Of a DNA stretch of 64,000 nucleotides, positions 52,060 to 60,781 are shown one piece after another. The stretch covers positions 1 to 64,000 of the forward strand of contig JBGUXY010000027.1 of assembly GCA_045118335.1 (NCBI GenBank). Direction: 5' to 3'. The translations under genes and the position numbers were made by a program. Position 1 is the stretch's first letter. Each line of letters begins with the position of its first letter. The notes beneath the pieces are model-generated. The model was not told where the DNA came from. It searched no databases and was given only the letters and a program-made list of their open reading frames with translations. Source of the DNA: W1P20-047 sp045118335. GTDB lineage: Bacteria > Actinomycetota > Coriobacteriia > Coriobacteriales > Eggerthellaceae.

Positions 52060-52198
52060 ATGAGAAATGGGAAGTGAGAAATGGGGACGGAAGTGAGAAA
52101 TGGGGACGGGTGCGTTTTATCATTTTCCGTCTCAAAACAAAATGACGTTATTCCCCTTGGCAACAAATGATGAAAAGAACCCGTCCCTATTTCTCATG
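52060..52198. repeat. REP-like imperfect inverted repeat, dispersed repeat copy 2
   Basis: GAGAAATGGGGACGGG and similar blocks (52060-52125; three direct units of GAGAAATGGG) are inverted against 52165-52198, which ends GTCCCTATTTCTCATG. The arms match over about 33 bases imperfectly. Twenty bases of the right arm are identical to 43677-43696. The rest of the 320-base gap has no gene. Confidence 0.65.
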
Positions 52199-52352
52199 CG
52201 TGCAGACTTCGACCGCGACAAAAGGGCTTTGCCAGACGCCATCAAGCATTCGCAACATGTAAACTAAACGACAATGTGCGCAGGAAACAAGTCTTTCATG
52301 AGCGGGAGCTTAGCCCTGCTCACACTGTGATGCTCATGCAAAACCATCGAGG

Positions 52353-52841
52353 CTAGTATTCGATGAAGTCGTACAGGTAGGTCTTGAGATCGCCAAGCCC
52401 TTCGACTTCGTAGCGTGTTGCGGTTCCCGTATACAGGATATCCCCCGCGAAATCGAATTCGAGGACCTCGGTGCTGGTTTCCAGCTTGAGGGAAAGATCG
52501 TCGTCCAATGTATCCATGTTCGTCTTGTCGCCTATCTGCACATCGCGCAGAAGTCGATAGATTTCCTCGATTTCAGCGGAATCTTCGATTGTCGCCGCTC
52601 CCATGCCATCTTCGCTGGCTGTGAAGACCTCGACCTTTTGAATGTCGGCCGCATCAAGCGATTCGAGCGCCTCGAAAGCCTTCAGTCCAGAGATGGAAGC
52701 CGAAGGTGCAGAATCCGAACCCCCTGTGGCATCGGCACCTCCAGAACCGCACGCCACGGCGAGCAGGCATACGAACACCATGCAGGCAGCAAGCAAGCAG
52801 GTCACTATCTTCGGGCGGATGGAACAATTCTTCTTCTGCAT
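52353..52841 (-). CDS. Lipoprotein of unknown function
   Basis: 162 aa. The signal sequence ends with LLAVACGSGG, Cys31 being the likely lipidated residue. After a Gly/Ser/Ala spacer, a domain of about 110 residues begins IQKVEVFTASEDGMGAATIEDSAEIEEIYRLL, which looks like a small alpha/beta surface domain. I do not recognise it. AAGGTGG lies before the ATG at 52841. The next lipoprotein gene is 93 bases away on the same strand. Confidence 0.75.
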   Translation of the reverse strand: MQKKNCSIRPKIVTCLLAACMVFVCLLAVACGSGGADATGGSDSAPSASISGLKAFEALESLDAADIQKVEVFTASEDGMGAATIEDSAEIEEIYRLLRDVQIGDKTNMDTLDDDLSLKLETSTEVLEFDFAGDILYTGTATRYEVEGLGDLKTYLYDFIEY

Positions 52842-52934
52842 AAAGCCACCTTCTTCGGTAACGGTTTCAACATGTCGTTTCGATGGAAGCCGCATATACC
52901 ATGGGCAGATATGGGCACAAAGACAGGCGGGGTC

Positions 52935-53420
52935 TTAGGAGTTGTACACCCGCTCGGGTGGATTCACGAAGTCTGATTCGTCTTCGAGGAACTGAATCTG
53001 CAGGTCTTCGTTCACGTCGAAGACGAAAGTCTGCGTTTCGGCAGGCTTTCCCTCTTCCCAGCTGCGCTCGAGATTGCAGGTGAGCGTGGCCTTGCCGGGG
53101 CCGGCGGCACGCAGCATCACGTAATCGCGCAAAGGACCGCCGTCTATCGGTTCGTCTCCTTCGGTCATGTCGACGGTATCCTGAGACTGGATAGACAATA
53201 CGCCTTCCGGCTCTACCGTGCATACCCACTCGTAGCCGGTGCCTGCCGCGTAGTCCAGCGACACCTCAACCGCGCCTTCGGCATCAAGTGCCACCACTTC
53301 ACCAGGATCAGGTTCAGGATCAGCCTTTCCGCCCCCCTTGCCGCATCCGGACATAGCCAACATCATGGCGAACAACATAACAAACAGGATAGCTGCAAAA
53401 CCCGCCGAACGTAAGCGCAT
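52935..53420 (-). CDS. Chagasin-like (I42) protease-inhibitor lipoprotein
   Basis: 161 aa with lipobox MSGC at Cys26. The mature part has the three loop motifs of chagasin/amoebiasin inhibitors in degenerate form: GTGYEW (usually NPTTGY), GGPLRDYVMLRAAGPGKATLTC, and LERSWEEGKPAETQTF (usually RPW). Chagasins block papain-type cysteine proteases. An outward lipid-anchored inhibitor could protect the cell from host or competitor proteases, which is inference. GAGAGGGG precedes the ATG at 53420; a longer frame to 53642 is not supported. Confidence 0.75.
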   Translation of the reverse strand: MRLRSAGFAAILFVMLFAMMLAMSGCGKGGGKADPEPDPGEVVALDAEGAVEVSLDYAAGTGYEWVCTVEPEGVLSIQSQDTVDMTEGDEPIDGGPLRDYVMLRAAGPGKATLTCNLERSWEEGKPAETQTFVFDVNEDLQIQFLEDESDFVNPPERVYNS

Positions 53421-53577
53421 TGTGGGAACCCCTCTCCAAGAAGCTTTCTGGCACCACATAGTATACGATGAAACGGACAACGCATTCAAAGACGACGAAG
53501 CCAGCAAGACTCGTTCGCCACATATATAGTGCTCGATCCCAAAGCCATGCAAGGCAATGATAGATAGGGCGGCCCTT

Positions 53578-54471
53578 TCAGCGAATGCGGCCCTCGGCGC
53601 CTTTGTAGGGATGACTGTCAAGCATCCAGGGAGCGTATTCACCCTTGCCTTCGATGAGCTCAGCGATCAGGCGGTCCTTGTCTTGTGGCAGATTGCCCAG
53701 CACGCCCACGGGATTCGAAACATGCATGCCGAAGAAGATGCAATCCTCGACATCGAGATTGCGCACGAGTTCGACTTCTTCGTCGATGTAGTGTCCCAGG
53801 CTTGACTCGGCAAACTCGCCCGACGCCACCAACTTCTGCAGCGGCGTGCCAGCATCCACATGCAAAGGCGAAACGAACAGCAGCGTGGGACGCACCTCGT
53901 TCACGAGCGAAGCGTTTGCGCGGGCGTGCTCTTCCAGGCGCTTTGGCCCAGCGGCCCCGTTTATGATGTTGATGTTGAACGGAAGCCCTGCCTCGTGAAG
54001 GCGCAGCATGCTCTTGCGCGCCTGATCGAGCGTGTAGCCCTTGTTCATGAAGGCGAGCACATCGTCGAGCGCCGACTCCACGCCGATGTTGATGTCGGCA
54101 TACCCCGCCGCTGCCAGTTGTGCCAGATCCTCATCGCTTTTCGAAAGAATGTTTTTCACCTGGGCATACGCGCCAATGGTCTTCACATTGGGCAGATACT
54201 GGCGCACAAGTCGCGCTATTTCCAACAACCGATGGGCAGGCAACGCGAATGCATCGCCATTCACGAGAAACACGCGCTTGGGGCTGTTCGGGTAGAACTG
54301 AGCGACTTCTGCCAGGTCCGCTTCTACCTCTTCGAGTGGCGAAACTGCGAAATCCACCTTCCGGTACATCGAACAGAAAGTGCAGGCATTATGGCTGCAA
54401 CCCGTGGTGACCTGCAGCAGCAACGAGTTCGCCTCGTAAGGTGGGCGATACGTGAGACCCGTGAAATGCAT
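53578..54471 (-). CDS. Radical SAM protein
   Basis: 297 aa. The 4Fe-4S motif is Cys25-x4-Cys30-x2-Cys33 (TGCSHNACTFCSMY), one residue longer than the standard CxxxCxxC. Later segments are FLVNGDAFALP, YADINIGVESALDDVLAFMNKGYT and FNINIINGAAG. This subgroup occurs in many anaerobes, with no function known to me. Glutaredoxin is 9 bases upstream on the same strand, so both are probably one operon. A GGAGG-type site lies before the ATG. Confidence 0.88.
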   Translation of the reverse strand: MHFTGLTYRPPYEANSLLLQVTTGCSHNACTFCSMYRKVDFAVSPLEEVEADLAEVAQFYPNSPKRVFLVNGDAFALPAHRLLEIARLVRQYLPNVKTIGAYAQVKNILSKSDEDLAQLAAAGYADINIGVESALDDVLAFMNKGYTLDQARKSMLRLHEAGLPFNINIINGAAGPKRLEEHARANASLVNEVRPTLLFVSPLHVDAGTPLQKLVASGEFAESSLGHYIDEEVELVRNLDVEDCIFFGMHVSNPVGVLGNLPQDKDRLIAELIEGKGEYAPWMLDSHPYKGAEGRIR

Positions 54472-54480
54472 GCGACCCTC

Positions 54481-54711
54481 CTAATGGTTCGCTTTCAACC
54501 AGGCAATGATGTCAGAGCTCTCGTAGAGCGGCTCGCCGTCGACGAACAGGCACGGTACCTGCTGCTTGCCACCCACTCGAACCAGCTGACGGCGGCTGTC
54601 CTCGTCACGAAGGATGTCGCGGTAAACGATGTCGTCGCGACCCTGCTTGGCGATGAAATCCATCACGAGCAAACAGTATGGGCACGTGTCTTTCTTGAAC
54701 AGCTCGAGCAT
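54481..54711 (-). CDS. Glutaredoxin-like protein
   Basis: 76 aa. The redox motif CPYC is at residues 10-13 (FKKDTCPYCLLVM), and QVPCLFVDG holds the cis-Pro of the thioredoxin fold. Members reduce disulfides or carry electrons. AAGGAG stands before the ATG at 54711; the longer open frame upstream is not supported. It is followed by the radical SAM gene. Confidence 0.88.
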   Translation of the reverse strand: MLELFKKDTCPYCLLVMDFIAKQGRDDIVYRDILRDEDSRRQLVRVGGKQQVPCLFVDGEPLYESSDIIAWLKANH

Positions 54712-54806
54712 GCTCTCTCTCCTTCGCTTTTCGCGCCCGATTATATGGCATGCACCCGCATGCGACAAACTGCGACGAACATCCCCGTGCATGAATGCCG
54801 GGTCAA

Positions 54807-56603
54807 TCAAGCCCGTGCAGCCTCCAGGGCAAACAGCGCCGCACCCAGCGCACCGCAGAGCTGCGCGTACTCGCTGATGAACAGCTTGCACCCCAACTTG
54901 CGCTCGATGGCAGCCACCACTCCGACGTTACGCGCCACACCGCCGGTCATCATGTAGGCCTCCTGGCCCCCCACGCGCTTGGAAAGACTCGCGATTTTCG
55001 CTGCAACGGAGTCATCGAGCCCATGCACGATGTCGGGCACGGCCTTGCTCTGGGCCACGAGGCTCACCACTTCGGATTCGGCGAAGACCGAGCACATGCT
55101 GGATATGGTGATGTCCTCGTCCCAGGAAAGTCCCATCTGGCTCATCTCTGCCAGCGAAATCTGCAGTGCGTTGGCCATCATCTCCAGGAAACGACCCGTG
55201 CCAGCCGCACATTTGTCGTTCATCACAAAATTCACCACGTTGCCTGCTTCGTCCACGCGGATGACCTTGTTGTCCTGCCCGCCTATGTCGATGATGGTGC
55301 GCACGGCAGGATTCAGATGATGCGCCCCCTTGGCATGGCAGGTGATTTCGGTCACTGAATCTGCAGCATCCCCCTTGATATAGGCACGCCCATAGCCAGT
55401 GGTCACCGTTGCTCGCAGGTCATCGCGCGTGATGCCCGCCTGTGCCAGCGCCACGTCGAGACACGAGCTTGCGCTCGCCGCCGCGCCACCACCCGTAGGC
55501 ACGATTGCCGCGGCGACAATCGAACCATCCAGGTCCATGACCACTACATCGGTGCTGGTTGAACCGCTGTCGATACCCGCAACGTATTTTCCATCCCGAA
55601 GTTTCATGACCATGTCTGCTACCTTTCCGCGTGGCAAGACGGTCTCGGCAAACGCCTCGACGCGCGTGCGCAACTGCTCCTTGCTCTGCAACGTGAAATC
55701 CGACTCGATCTTGAGCACGGGAACGTCCGCTGCGGCTTTCACCTCGGCGTATTCCGGCCCATAGAAATCGCAGAACTTCATGGAGTGATAGATGATTCCC
55801 CGCAGGTTCGGGTCCTGCAACAACTGGCGTCGCCCCATGGGGTCGATCATGCGCCGGCACGGCAACTGCGCAAGCAGCGCCTGTGCATACGCGCGGAAGA
55901 AAACGTCTTCATCGCACGTTGCGAGAGCTTCCTCGTCAAGTACCACGCTGCGCCCGCCCGTGCATGTGAAATTGCGGATGGGCACATCGAAGCATGACTC
56001 GATCATCTGCTGCATCTCGAGACCGGCACGCACGCCCATCACGGCAACGAAGGGGCCTTCGTGCGGCTCGGGCGTGCAAAACGCTGCCTGGCATGCCGCC
56101 AAATCGAATGCAATGCCGCTTTCGCGCTCATATCGATCCTTCAGCCCGCGCAGCTGCTGCGCAAGCACGTCGATCTGGCAGGGACCGCACGAATGCGGCA
56201 AATCCATCAGGTGGATGAAATCGCACGCATCGCTTGCCTTTATGACTTCATAGGACCGTCGCATCACATCGCAGCAGTTCACAAGCACCAACTGGCCGGC
56301 ATCGCCCTCGAGCGCATTCTGAATCACGGTCTTACCGAAGCCGCACAGGTTCACGTGTGCCACCTCATGGCTGCGGTCGAAATCATGCGCCATGTGCTCG
56401 ACTACCCGACATGGCATGCCAAAACCGGCGAACAGCTCCATCGGCGTGTACTTGCACGCCACGTCGATGTGCGAGGCGAGTTTTGGCCGTGCCGTCGATT
56501 CGGTGCTCATGTTACGATGAGACTCTAAATCCAGTCCCCTGTCACGGCAATGCGACGTAGACCCCGTCCCCTCGTCATATGCCCCTGTGTCACGCTCGAT
56601 CAT
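54807..56603 (-). CDS. Fused HgdB-like / BadF-type activase of a 2-hydroxyacyl-CoA dehydratase system
   Basis: 598 aa. Residues about 44-330 resemble the HgdB/FldB-type dehydratase subunit (YTPMELFAGFGMPCRVVE, LVNCCDVMRRSYEV). Residues 340-596 are a BadF/BadG/HgdC activase: AGIDSGSTSTDVVVMD, VTTGYGRA, DIGGQDNKVI, NDKCAAGTGRFLEMM and ISSMCSVFAESEVV with the two cluster cysteines, and TGGVARN. The activase feeds an ATP-driven electron to the dehydratase. The start at 56603 overlaps the stop of the upstream dehydratase-like gene (ATGA); ATG 56510 is a possible shorter start. Confidence 0.9.
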   Translation of the reverse strand: MIERDTGAYDEGTGSTSHCRDRGLDLESHRNMSTESTARPKLASHIDVACKYTPMELFAGFGMPCRVVEHMAHDFDRSHEVAHVNLCGFGKTVIQNALEGDAGQLVLVNCCDVMRRSYEVIKASDACDFIHLMDLPHSCGPCQIDVLAQQLRGLKDRYERESGIAFDLAACQAAFCTPEPHEGPFVAVMGVRAGLEMQQMIESCFDVPIRNFTCTGGRSVVLDEEALATCDEDVFFRAYAQALLAQLPCRRMIDPMGRRQLLQDPNLRGIIYHSMKFCDFYGPEYAEVKAAADVPVLKIESDFTLQSKEQLRTRVEAFAETVLPRGKVADMVMKLRDGKYVAGIDSGSTSTDVVVMDLDGSIVAAAIVPTGGGAAASASSCLDVALAQAGITRDDLRATVTTGYGRAYIKGDAADSVTEITCHAKGAHHLNPAVRTIIDIGGQDNKVIRVDEAGNVVNFVMNDKCAAGTGRFLEMMANALQISLAEMSQMGLSWDEDITISSMCSVFAESEVVSLVAQSKAVPDIVHGLDDSVAAKIASLSKRVGGQEAYMMTGGVARNVGVVAAIERKLGCKLFISEYAQLCGALGAALFALEAARA

Positions 56604-57871
56604 GCCCGCCTCGCTTCCAGCATCTCGAAGAACGCATCAAGGCGCGTTGCGGTCTGGCCATCGCTGCGGTTGGCGTTGTCCACCCCGTCGCCATCGAGCA
56701 GCAGGCACGGCATGCCCTCTAGCTCCAGCGCGTCCTTCATCAGGTGCGATATGCCCAGCGTCGCTTTGCAGCCCCAATGGTTGTAGAGCACGACGCCATC
56801 AGCCTGAGTCATTTCGGCAAGCTGCAGGGCGCGGTCGATGCGCGCCTGCGTGGAGCCGTTGAAAGCCGAATACACCATGCGACGCGCCATGGCCTCGTAG
56901 GGCTTCGATGGGTCGGTGTCGATGAGCATGGCATCGGCTGAAAGGTCACACGCCGTGATGAACACGTCGTCGTTGAAGTTCAACCGGTCGATGGCCGCAG
57001 GCTGGGCAAACGGCATCGTGTGCATCCACACCAGACGCAAGCCACACGACGCGCAAGCCTGCTGCATCTCGTTTGCAAGCATAGAGCAAAACTTCAGCGT
57101 CTCGGGCGCACCCATGAGCAGGTGGTTCATCAGAAACGCGTACATCTCGCATGTCATGTCGGAAGGCAGGCGCTTGCCGGGAGACGTGGCCAAGAAGCTG
57201 CGATAGCATTGCGCACTCGCATAGCTGCGTGCCACCGATTCTCGCAGTCGCGCCTCGGTTATACGCTGACCCGAGCATTCTTCCACAAACCCCACCATGT
57301 CGCGAATCTGATCGGCTACGTAGGACACCGAATCGTCGCTGCGCTCGAACGGCACGTCAATGCAAAACCCGGGAATCTCAAGCTTGCGTTGCAGGTGCGG
57401 AAACGTGATCAGGTTCCCGTCGCACGCCAGGTTCGTGTAGACCGCGAACTTCGGCGCTGGCATCATGCCCCCAGCCAAAGCACCCAAGAACACGCGATGA
57501 TATGAACACATCGTCTCGCAGAACCCGTCGTTTTCCGAAAGCTGCAGGAATGCGTTCTCGCACTTCGTTCCCGCCAAGAAGCTCGACATCTGCTCGACCG
57601 AAAACGGCAGGACGCCAGCCGCCTCGAGCGGTTCGGAGGGCGTAAAGATGCTGATGGCAGCCGCACGTTCAGGATGCGCCATCGCGCGGGTGATCTTGTC
57701 CATCGCCACGACGGATGCATAGCGCCGAGACGGGGGAAGGCGCCGGTCACCTGCCACTTTCAGCCTTAAAAGCTGCGCACGCCAACCAGCGAGCAGCAGC
57801 TGAAACGCCCTCTGCGGGTGATCTTTCGCCTGATCGGCGACGATATCTCCAAAGGTCTGAACAATGTCCAT
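56600..57871 (-). CDS. 2-hydroxyacyl-CoA dehydratase subunit-like (HgdB family)
   Basis: About 423 aa, a usual length for dehydratase D-component subunits. It has an N-terminal FTPSEPLEAAGVLPFSVEQMSS segment and NDGFCETMCSYHRVFLGA with Cys ligands. QADGVVLYNHWGCKATLGISHLMK lies near the end, with the third Cys before GMPCLLLDGDGVD. Such proteins use a low-potential 4Fe-4S cluster to dehydrate (R)-2-hydroxyacyl-CoA or reduce related substrates; the substrate here is open. I take the ATG at 57871; TTG 57886 is an alternative. Translation is coupled to the activase gene. Confidence 0.86.
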   Translation of the reverse strand: MDIVQTFGDIVADQAKDHPQRAFQLLLAGWRAQLLRLKVAGDRRLPPSRRYASVVAMDKITRAMAHPERAAAISIFTPSEPLEAAGVLPFSVEQMSSFLAGTKCENAFLQLSENDGFCETMCSYHRVFLGALAGGMMPAPKFAVYTNLACDGNLITFPHLQRKLEIPGFCIDVPFERSDDSVSYVADQIRDMVGFVEECSGQRITEARLRESVARSYASAQCYRSFLATSPGKRLPSDMTCEMYAFLMNHLLMGAPETLKFCSMLANEMQQACASCGLRLVWMHTMPFAQPAAIDRLNFNDDVFITACDLSADAMLIDTDPSKPYEAMARRMVYSAFNGSTQARIDRALQLAEMTQADGVVLYNHWGCKATLGISHLMKDALELEGMPCLLLDGDGVDNANRSDGQTATRLDAFFEMLEARRA

Positions 57872-58267
57872 TACAGGATCAACCAACGTATCTCAGCTTT
57901 ACACACGAAGAAGTTTAGTCTAACCCTCCTACACGGATCAGTAGGCACTCATTTCAGCCACACAAGAAGAAATCGGCTACCATTCACATCTCGATGCAAT
58001 TCGGGTTGGCGCGAGAAGAGACTTGGAGCTTGCAAGCTCTTAGTAGAAGAATCGCCGTTTACCATTACTAATCATGATTTGCAGGACAACGGAAATGCGT
58101 TTTGCGGGAAAAGGGAACTGCTTTTTCCAAAACCTGCCTTTAACGCCGAGGATAGACATCCAATGGTGAGCACTCGTTGGGGGGTTCATGCATCGACGCA
58201 CGTTGCCCCCACGGCGAAAGCGCCCATTGCGCTCACACACCTTGGCGCCCAATGCCCTTTGTGCGCG
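57872..58267. other. Gene-free gap before the dehydratase operon
   Basis: About 395 bases between the dehydratase gene start and the end of the MFS gene. No frame with a ribosome site or domain is seen, and no clear hairpin terminator for the MFS gene. It should contain the dehydratase promoter. Confidence 0.4.
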
Positions 58268-59488
58268 TCAACGCCCCAAGCCCTTGGCAAGCAGGCTATC
58301 GAGCAAAACGAGCGCTATCGAGCCTAACGCCAGGACACCCGCAACCACGAAAGCCATGTTGTACGCCCCCGTGGCAGAAAAGATGCCAGCCGCCAGCGTT
58401 GGTCCGACGAAAGCGGCCGTCGTGTAGCCGGTGTAGAGCGCCGCGTAGTTCATGCCGAAATTCTCGCTGCCGAACAGGTCGCCGCATAGCGAGGGAACGA
58501 CGCTCATCGTCCCCCCGAAACACGCACCCACGAACACGAGTGCGATCATGAAGGTCGCAAAACTCGTCGCATGCCCAAAGAACAGCAGCATGTCAGCACC
58601 CGTTATCGTCAGGATGATTGCCAGCGTCACATAACGCCCAACCTTGTCGGAAAGCCACCCGAAACCGAACCGCCCGCAGAAGTTCGCGATCGAAAGGATG
58701 CCAACCATCATAGCCCCCTGCGACGGCGTCATGTTCGCCAGGCATTGCCCGATGTTGGAAGCGTGTCCTGTCATCATCATGCCCGACGTCGTAGCAGCCA
58801 CAAACGACAGCCAGAGCACCCAGAACACGGGGGTTTTCAGCATCTGCAGGGTGGTCGTTTCGCGGTTCGCCAACCCGACGTCGACCACCGAGGAAGGGTC
58901 CCACCCTTCGGGAATCCAACCAGGTTCGGGTGCCTTCACGAACCACGAGAACACGAGGAAAAACGCCAGGAACACCACGCCGCAAACCCGAAATGCACCT
59001 GAAGGACCGAACGCCGCGATGAGCGCGTTTCCCATGGGCGCGAACACCAAAGCAGATAGCCCCATGCACCCCACGCACACGCCGTTAGCGAACCCGCGCT
59101 TGTCGGGAAACCAACGGGTAGCGGTTGCGACCGCCGTGTTGTACAGGATTCCGTCACCGAACCCGGCAATCAGGCTGAACGTGGCATAGAGCAAAGGCGC
59201 GCTGCTCACGCACCCGGTAAGAAACCATCCCAGGGAAAACAAGAATCCTGCTCCTAGAACCAGCAGGTTCGATCGTACGCGACGCTGCAGCCAGCCGGCA
59301 AAGAAGCCAGAAACGCAACCGACGAAAAAGAACATGGAATAGGCAAGCGACACCAGCCTAACATCCCAGCCAAACGTCTCGATCAGCGGAACGTTGAAGA
59401 TGGACCACATGTACACGGCACCCGAAAAGCTGCCCGTCACGGCCGCCCCAGCAAGGACCAGCGCCCTGCCCTCGTTCCTCACTTCCAT
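58268..59488 (-). CDS. OFA-type MFS transporter
   Basis: 406 aa with twelve helices. The first helix reads ALVLAGAAVTGSFSGAVYMWSIF, followed by the loop YSMFFFVGCVSGFFAGWLQRR. The helix-7 to -8 region has NIGQCLANMTPSQGAMMVG and FGFGWLSDKVGR. It fits the oxalate:formate antiporter family, which exchanges organic acids. The ATG at 59488 has GAAGGTG just before it; upstream ATGs at 59500 and 59563 are possible. The dehydratase/activase genes lie directly downstream on the same strand, so a substrate link is possible. Confidence 0.87.
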   Translation of the reverse strand: MEVRNEGRALVLAGAAVTGSFSGAVYMWSIFNVPLIETFGWDVRLVSLAYSMFFFVGCVSGFFAGWLQRRVRSNLLVLGAGFLFSLGWFLTGCVSSAPLLYATFSLIAGFGDGILYNTAVATATRWFPDKRGFANGVCVGCMGLSALVFAPMGNALIAAFGPSGAFRVCGVVFLAFFLVFSWFVKAPEPGWIPEGWDPSSVVDVGLANRETTTLQMLKTPVFWVLWLSFVAATTSGMMMTGHASNIGQCLANMTPSQGAMMVGILSIANFCGRFGFGWLSDKVGRYVTLAIILTITGADMLLFFGHATSFATFMIALVFVGACFGGTMSVVPSLCGDLFGSENFGMNYAALYTGYTTAAFVGPTLAAGIFSATGAYNMAFVVAGVLALGSIALVLLDSLLAKGLGR

Positions 59489-59703
59489 CGCCACCTTCAT
59501 TGCGCGAATCGGGCGCGTTTCTTCCTTGACCGCCGCCCAAAACGCAAAAGAATCCAAAGACAACGATGCGCAGTGTAGCGCTCTGCACCATTGCGCGCTA
59601 TCGACTTAATTGGCAATTCGCCTTGCGCACGTAAGTTTCATCTTTGCCACCGCATACCCACTGCAATACCTCATGGCGATGCCGTCATCACAAAGACCCT
59701 TCT

Positions 59704-60576
59704 CTATCCAGTGCGACCAAGTCCGCTGTCCGCGGCGATCATGGCGTTCTCGAAATCGATATCAGCCTGCGTCTTTTTCGGATGAACCTTAAGATATGCG
59801 TCCACAGCAGCCTGCGCTTTCGACTTCATGGCGGGGTCCGTAATTGCCGCAACAGCCGCCTCGCGCATGTCGACGTAAGCCGAATCATCGCATGCCAGAT
59901 CGCAAAGCGTCTGCTCGCTTTGCTTCGAGAACACCTCTCCTCGTTCACCAACCTGCGAAAGAGCCTCTATCAAGTCCCCGCTGATTTGAGAGTAACTACT
60001 GCGGTAATGCCAAGCAACCTGCGCGATTGCATCGGCGCTTTTGATGCGATCCCCGTACGTTCCCTCGCCCTGCTTGTTTGCATCGATGCTGTTGCAATAC
60101 GCAACCGTGCCCGAAAGGATGAGGTCGAGGCAATACTGTTCTTCCGACATGCCGCATTCCTTGCATACACCGTCATGGAAGTCGTGACATACACTCTCGT
60201 AGCCGCATTCCGTGCATCGACGCCTGCATCCCGGTAACGTTTCAAGGTGGTGCTTGGAGAAAATAATCCTGTTGCAGCGCGAGCACGTCGCACCGTGAAG
60301 GCGTTGAGTCGAACCAAGATCGAAGCCCTCGAGTGGCTTGACGGGGCCCAAACGATGTCCCTCGTCACGATGCTTGCCGCAGCGTGAGCACACACAGCCA
60401 TCCCATGCATGTTCGGTGTCGCGAACCTTCCCGCATATCAAGCATCTCTCCCGACAACGACCTGATGAATCAAGCGGAGAGAAATGCCAGTCGTGCTCCT
60501 CGTCGCGGTATTCGCCACAACGGGCACACGTACAGCCATTCCACTTGTGGCCAGCTATCTTGCATGCGAACGCCAT
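59704..60576 (-). CDS. Zinc-ribbon repeat protein, unknown function
   Basis: 290 aa. The N-terminal half is a chain of Cys-pair ribbons: WNGCTCARCGEYRDEEHDW at 12-30, a near-copy WDGCVCSRCGKHRDEGH at 58-74, then ATCSRCN, CRRRCTECG and GVCKECG. Between the first two, CRERCLICG is a further pair. The C-terminal half (about 150-290) is helical and free of Cys clusters. The start MAFACKIAGHKW resembles the short DUF1660 protein I know from phages. It is probably zinc-binding and cytosolic. AAAGGAG lies before the ATG at 60576. Confidence 0.75.
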   Translation of the reverse strand: MAFACKIAGHKWNGCTCARCGEYRDEEHDWHFSPLDSSGRCRERCLICGKVRDTEHAWDGCVCSRCGKHRDEGHRLGPVKPLEGFDLGSTQRLHGATCSRCNRIIFSKHHLETLPGCRRRCTECGYESVCHDFHDGVCKECGMSEEQYCLDLILSGTVAYCNSIDANKQGEGTYGDRIKSADAIAQVAWHYRSSYSQISGDLIEALSQVGERGEVFSKQSEQTLCDLACDDSAYVDMREAAVAAITDPAMKSKAQAAVDAYLKVHPKKTQADIDFENAMIAADSGLGRTG

Positions 60577-60769
60577 CGTTTGGCTCCTTTCGCCATTCGC
60601 CAAAAACGTTCCCGGCTACCCAGACTCCGATGCCCAGCATCCCGAAAAGGATACGTTTCAGTGGCTACTCCTTTCCACCTTTGTTTCATTATACAAGCGT
60701 TTCGGAATGCTGTTTCATAACTCGCAAAACATGTACTGCAATGCCCCGCCCAGCAGGCTCGAAGTCATT

Positions 60770-60775
60770 TATAAT
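60770..60775 (+). promoter_or_regulatory. -10 box giving a leaderless start
   Basis: A consensus TATAAT ends six bases before the ATG at 60782, so transcription should begin at the start codon itself. There is no ribosome site upstream of that ATG. No -35 is apparent. Confidence 0.5.
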
Positions 60776-60781
60776 GCTCAC

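Noticed and set aside
59704..60576. A prophage remnant, because of the DUF1660-like start
   Set aside because: No other phage gene, integrase or attachment site is nearby.
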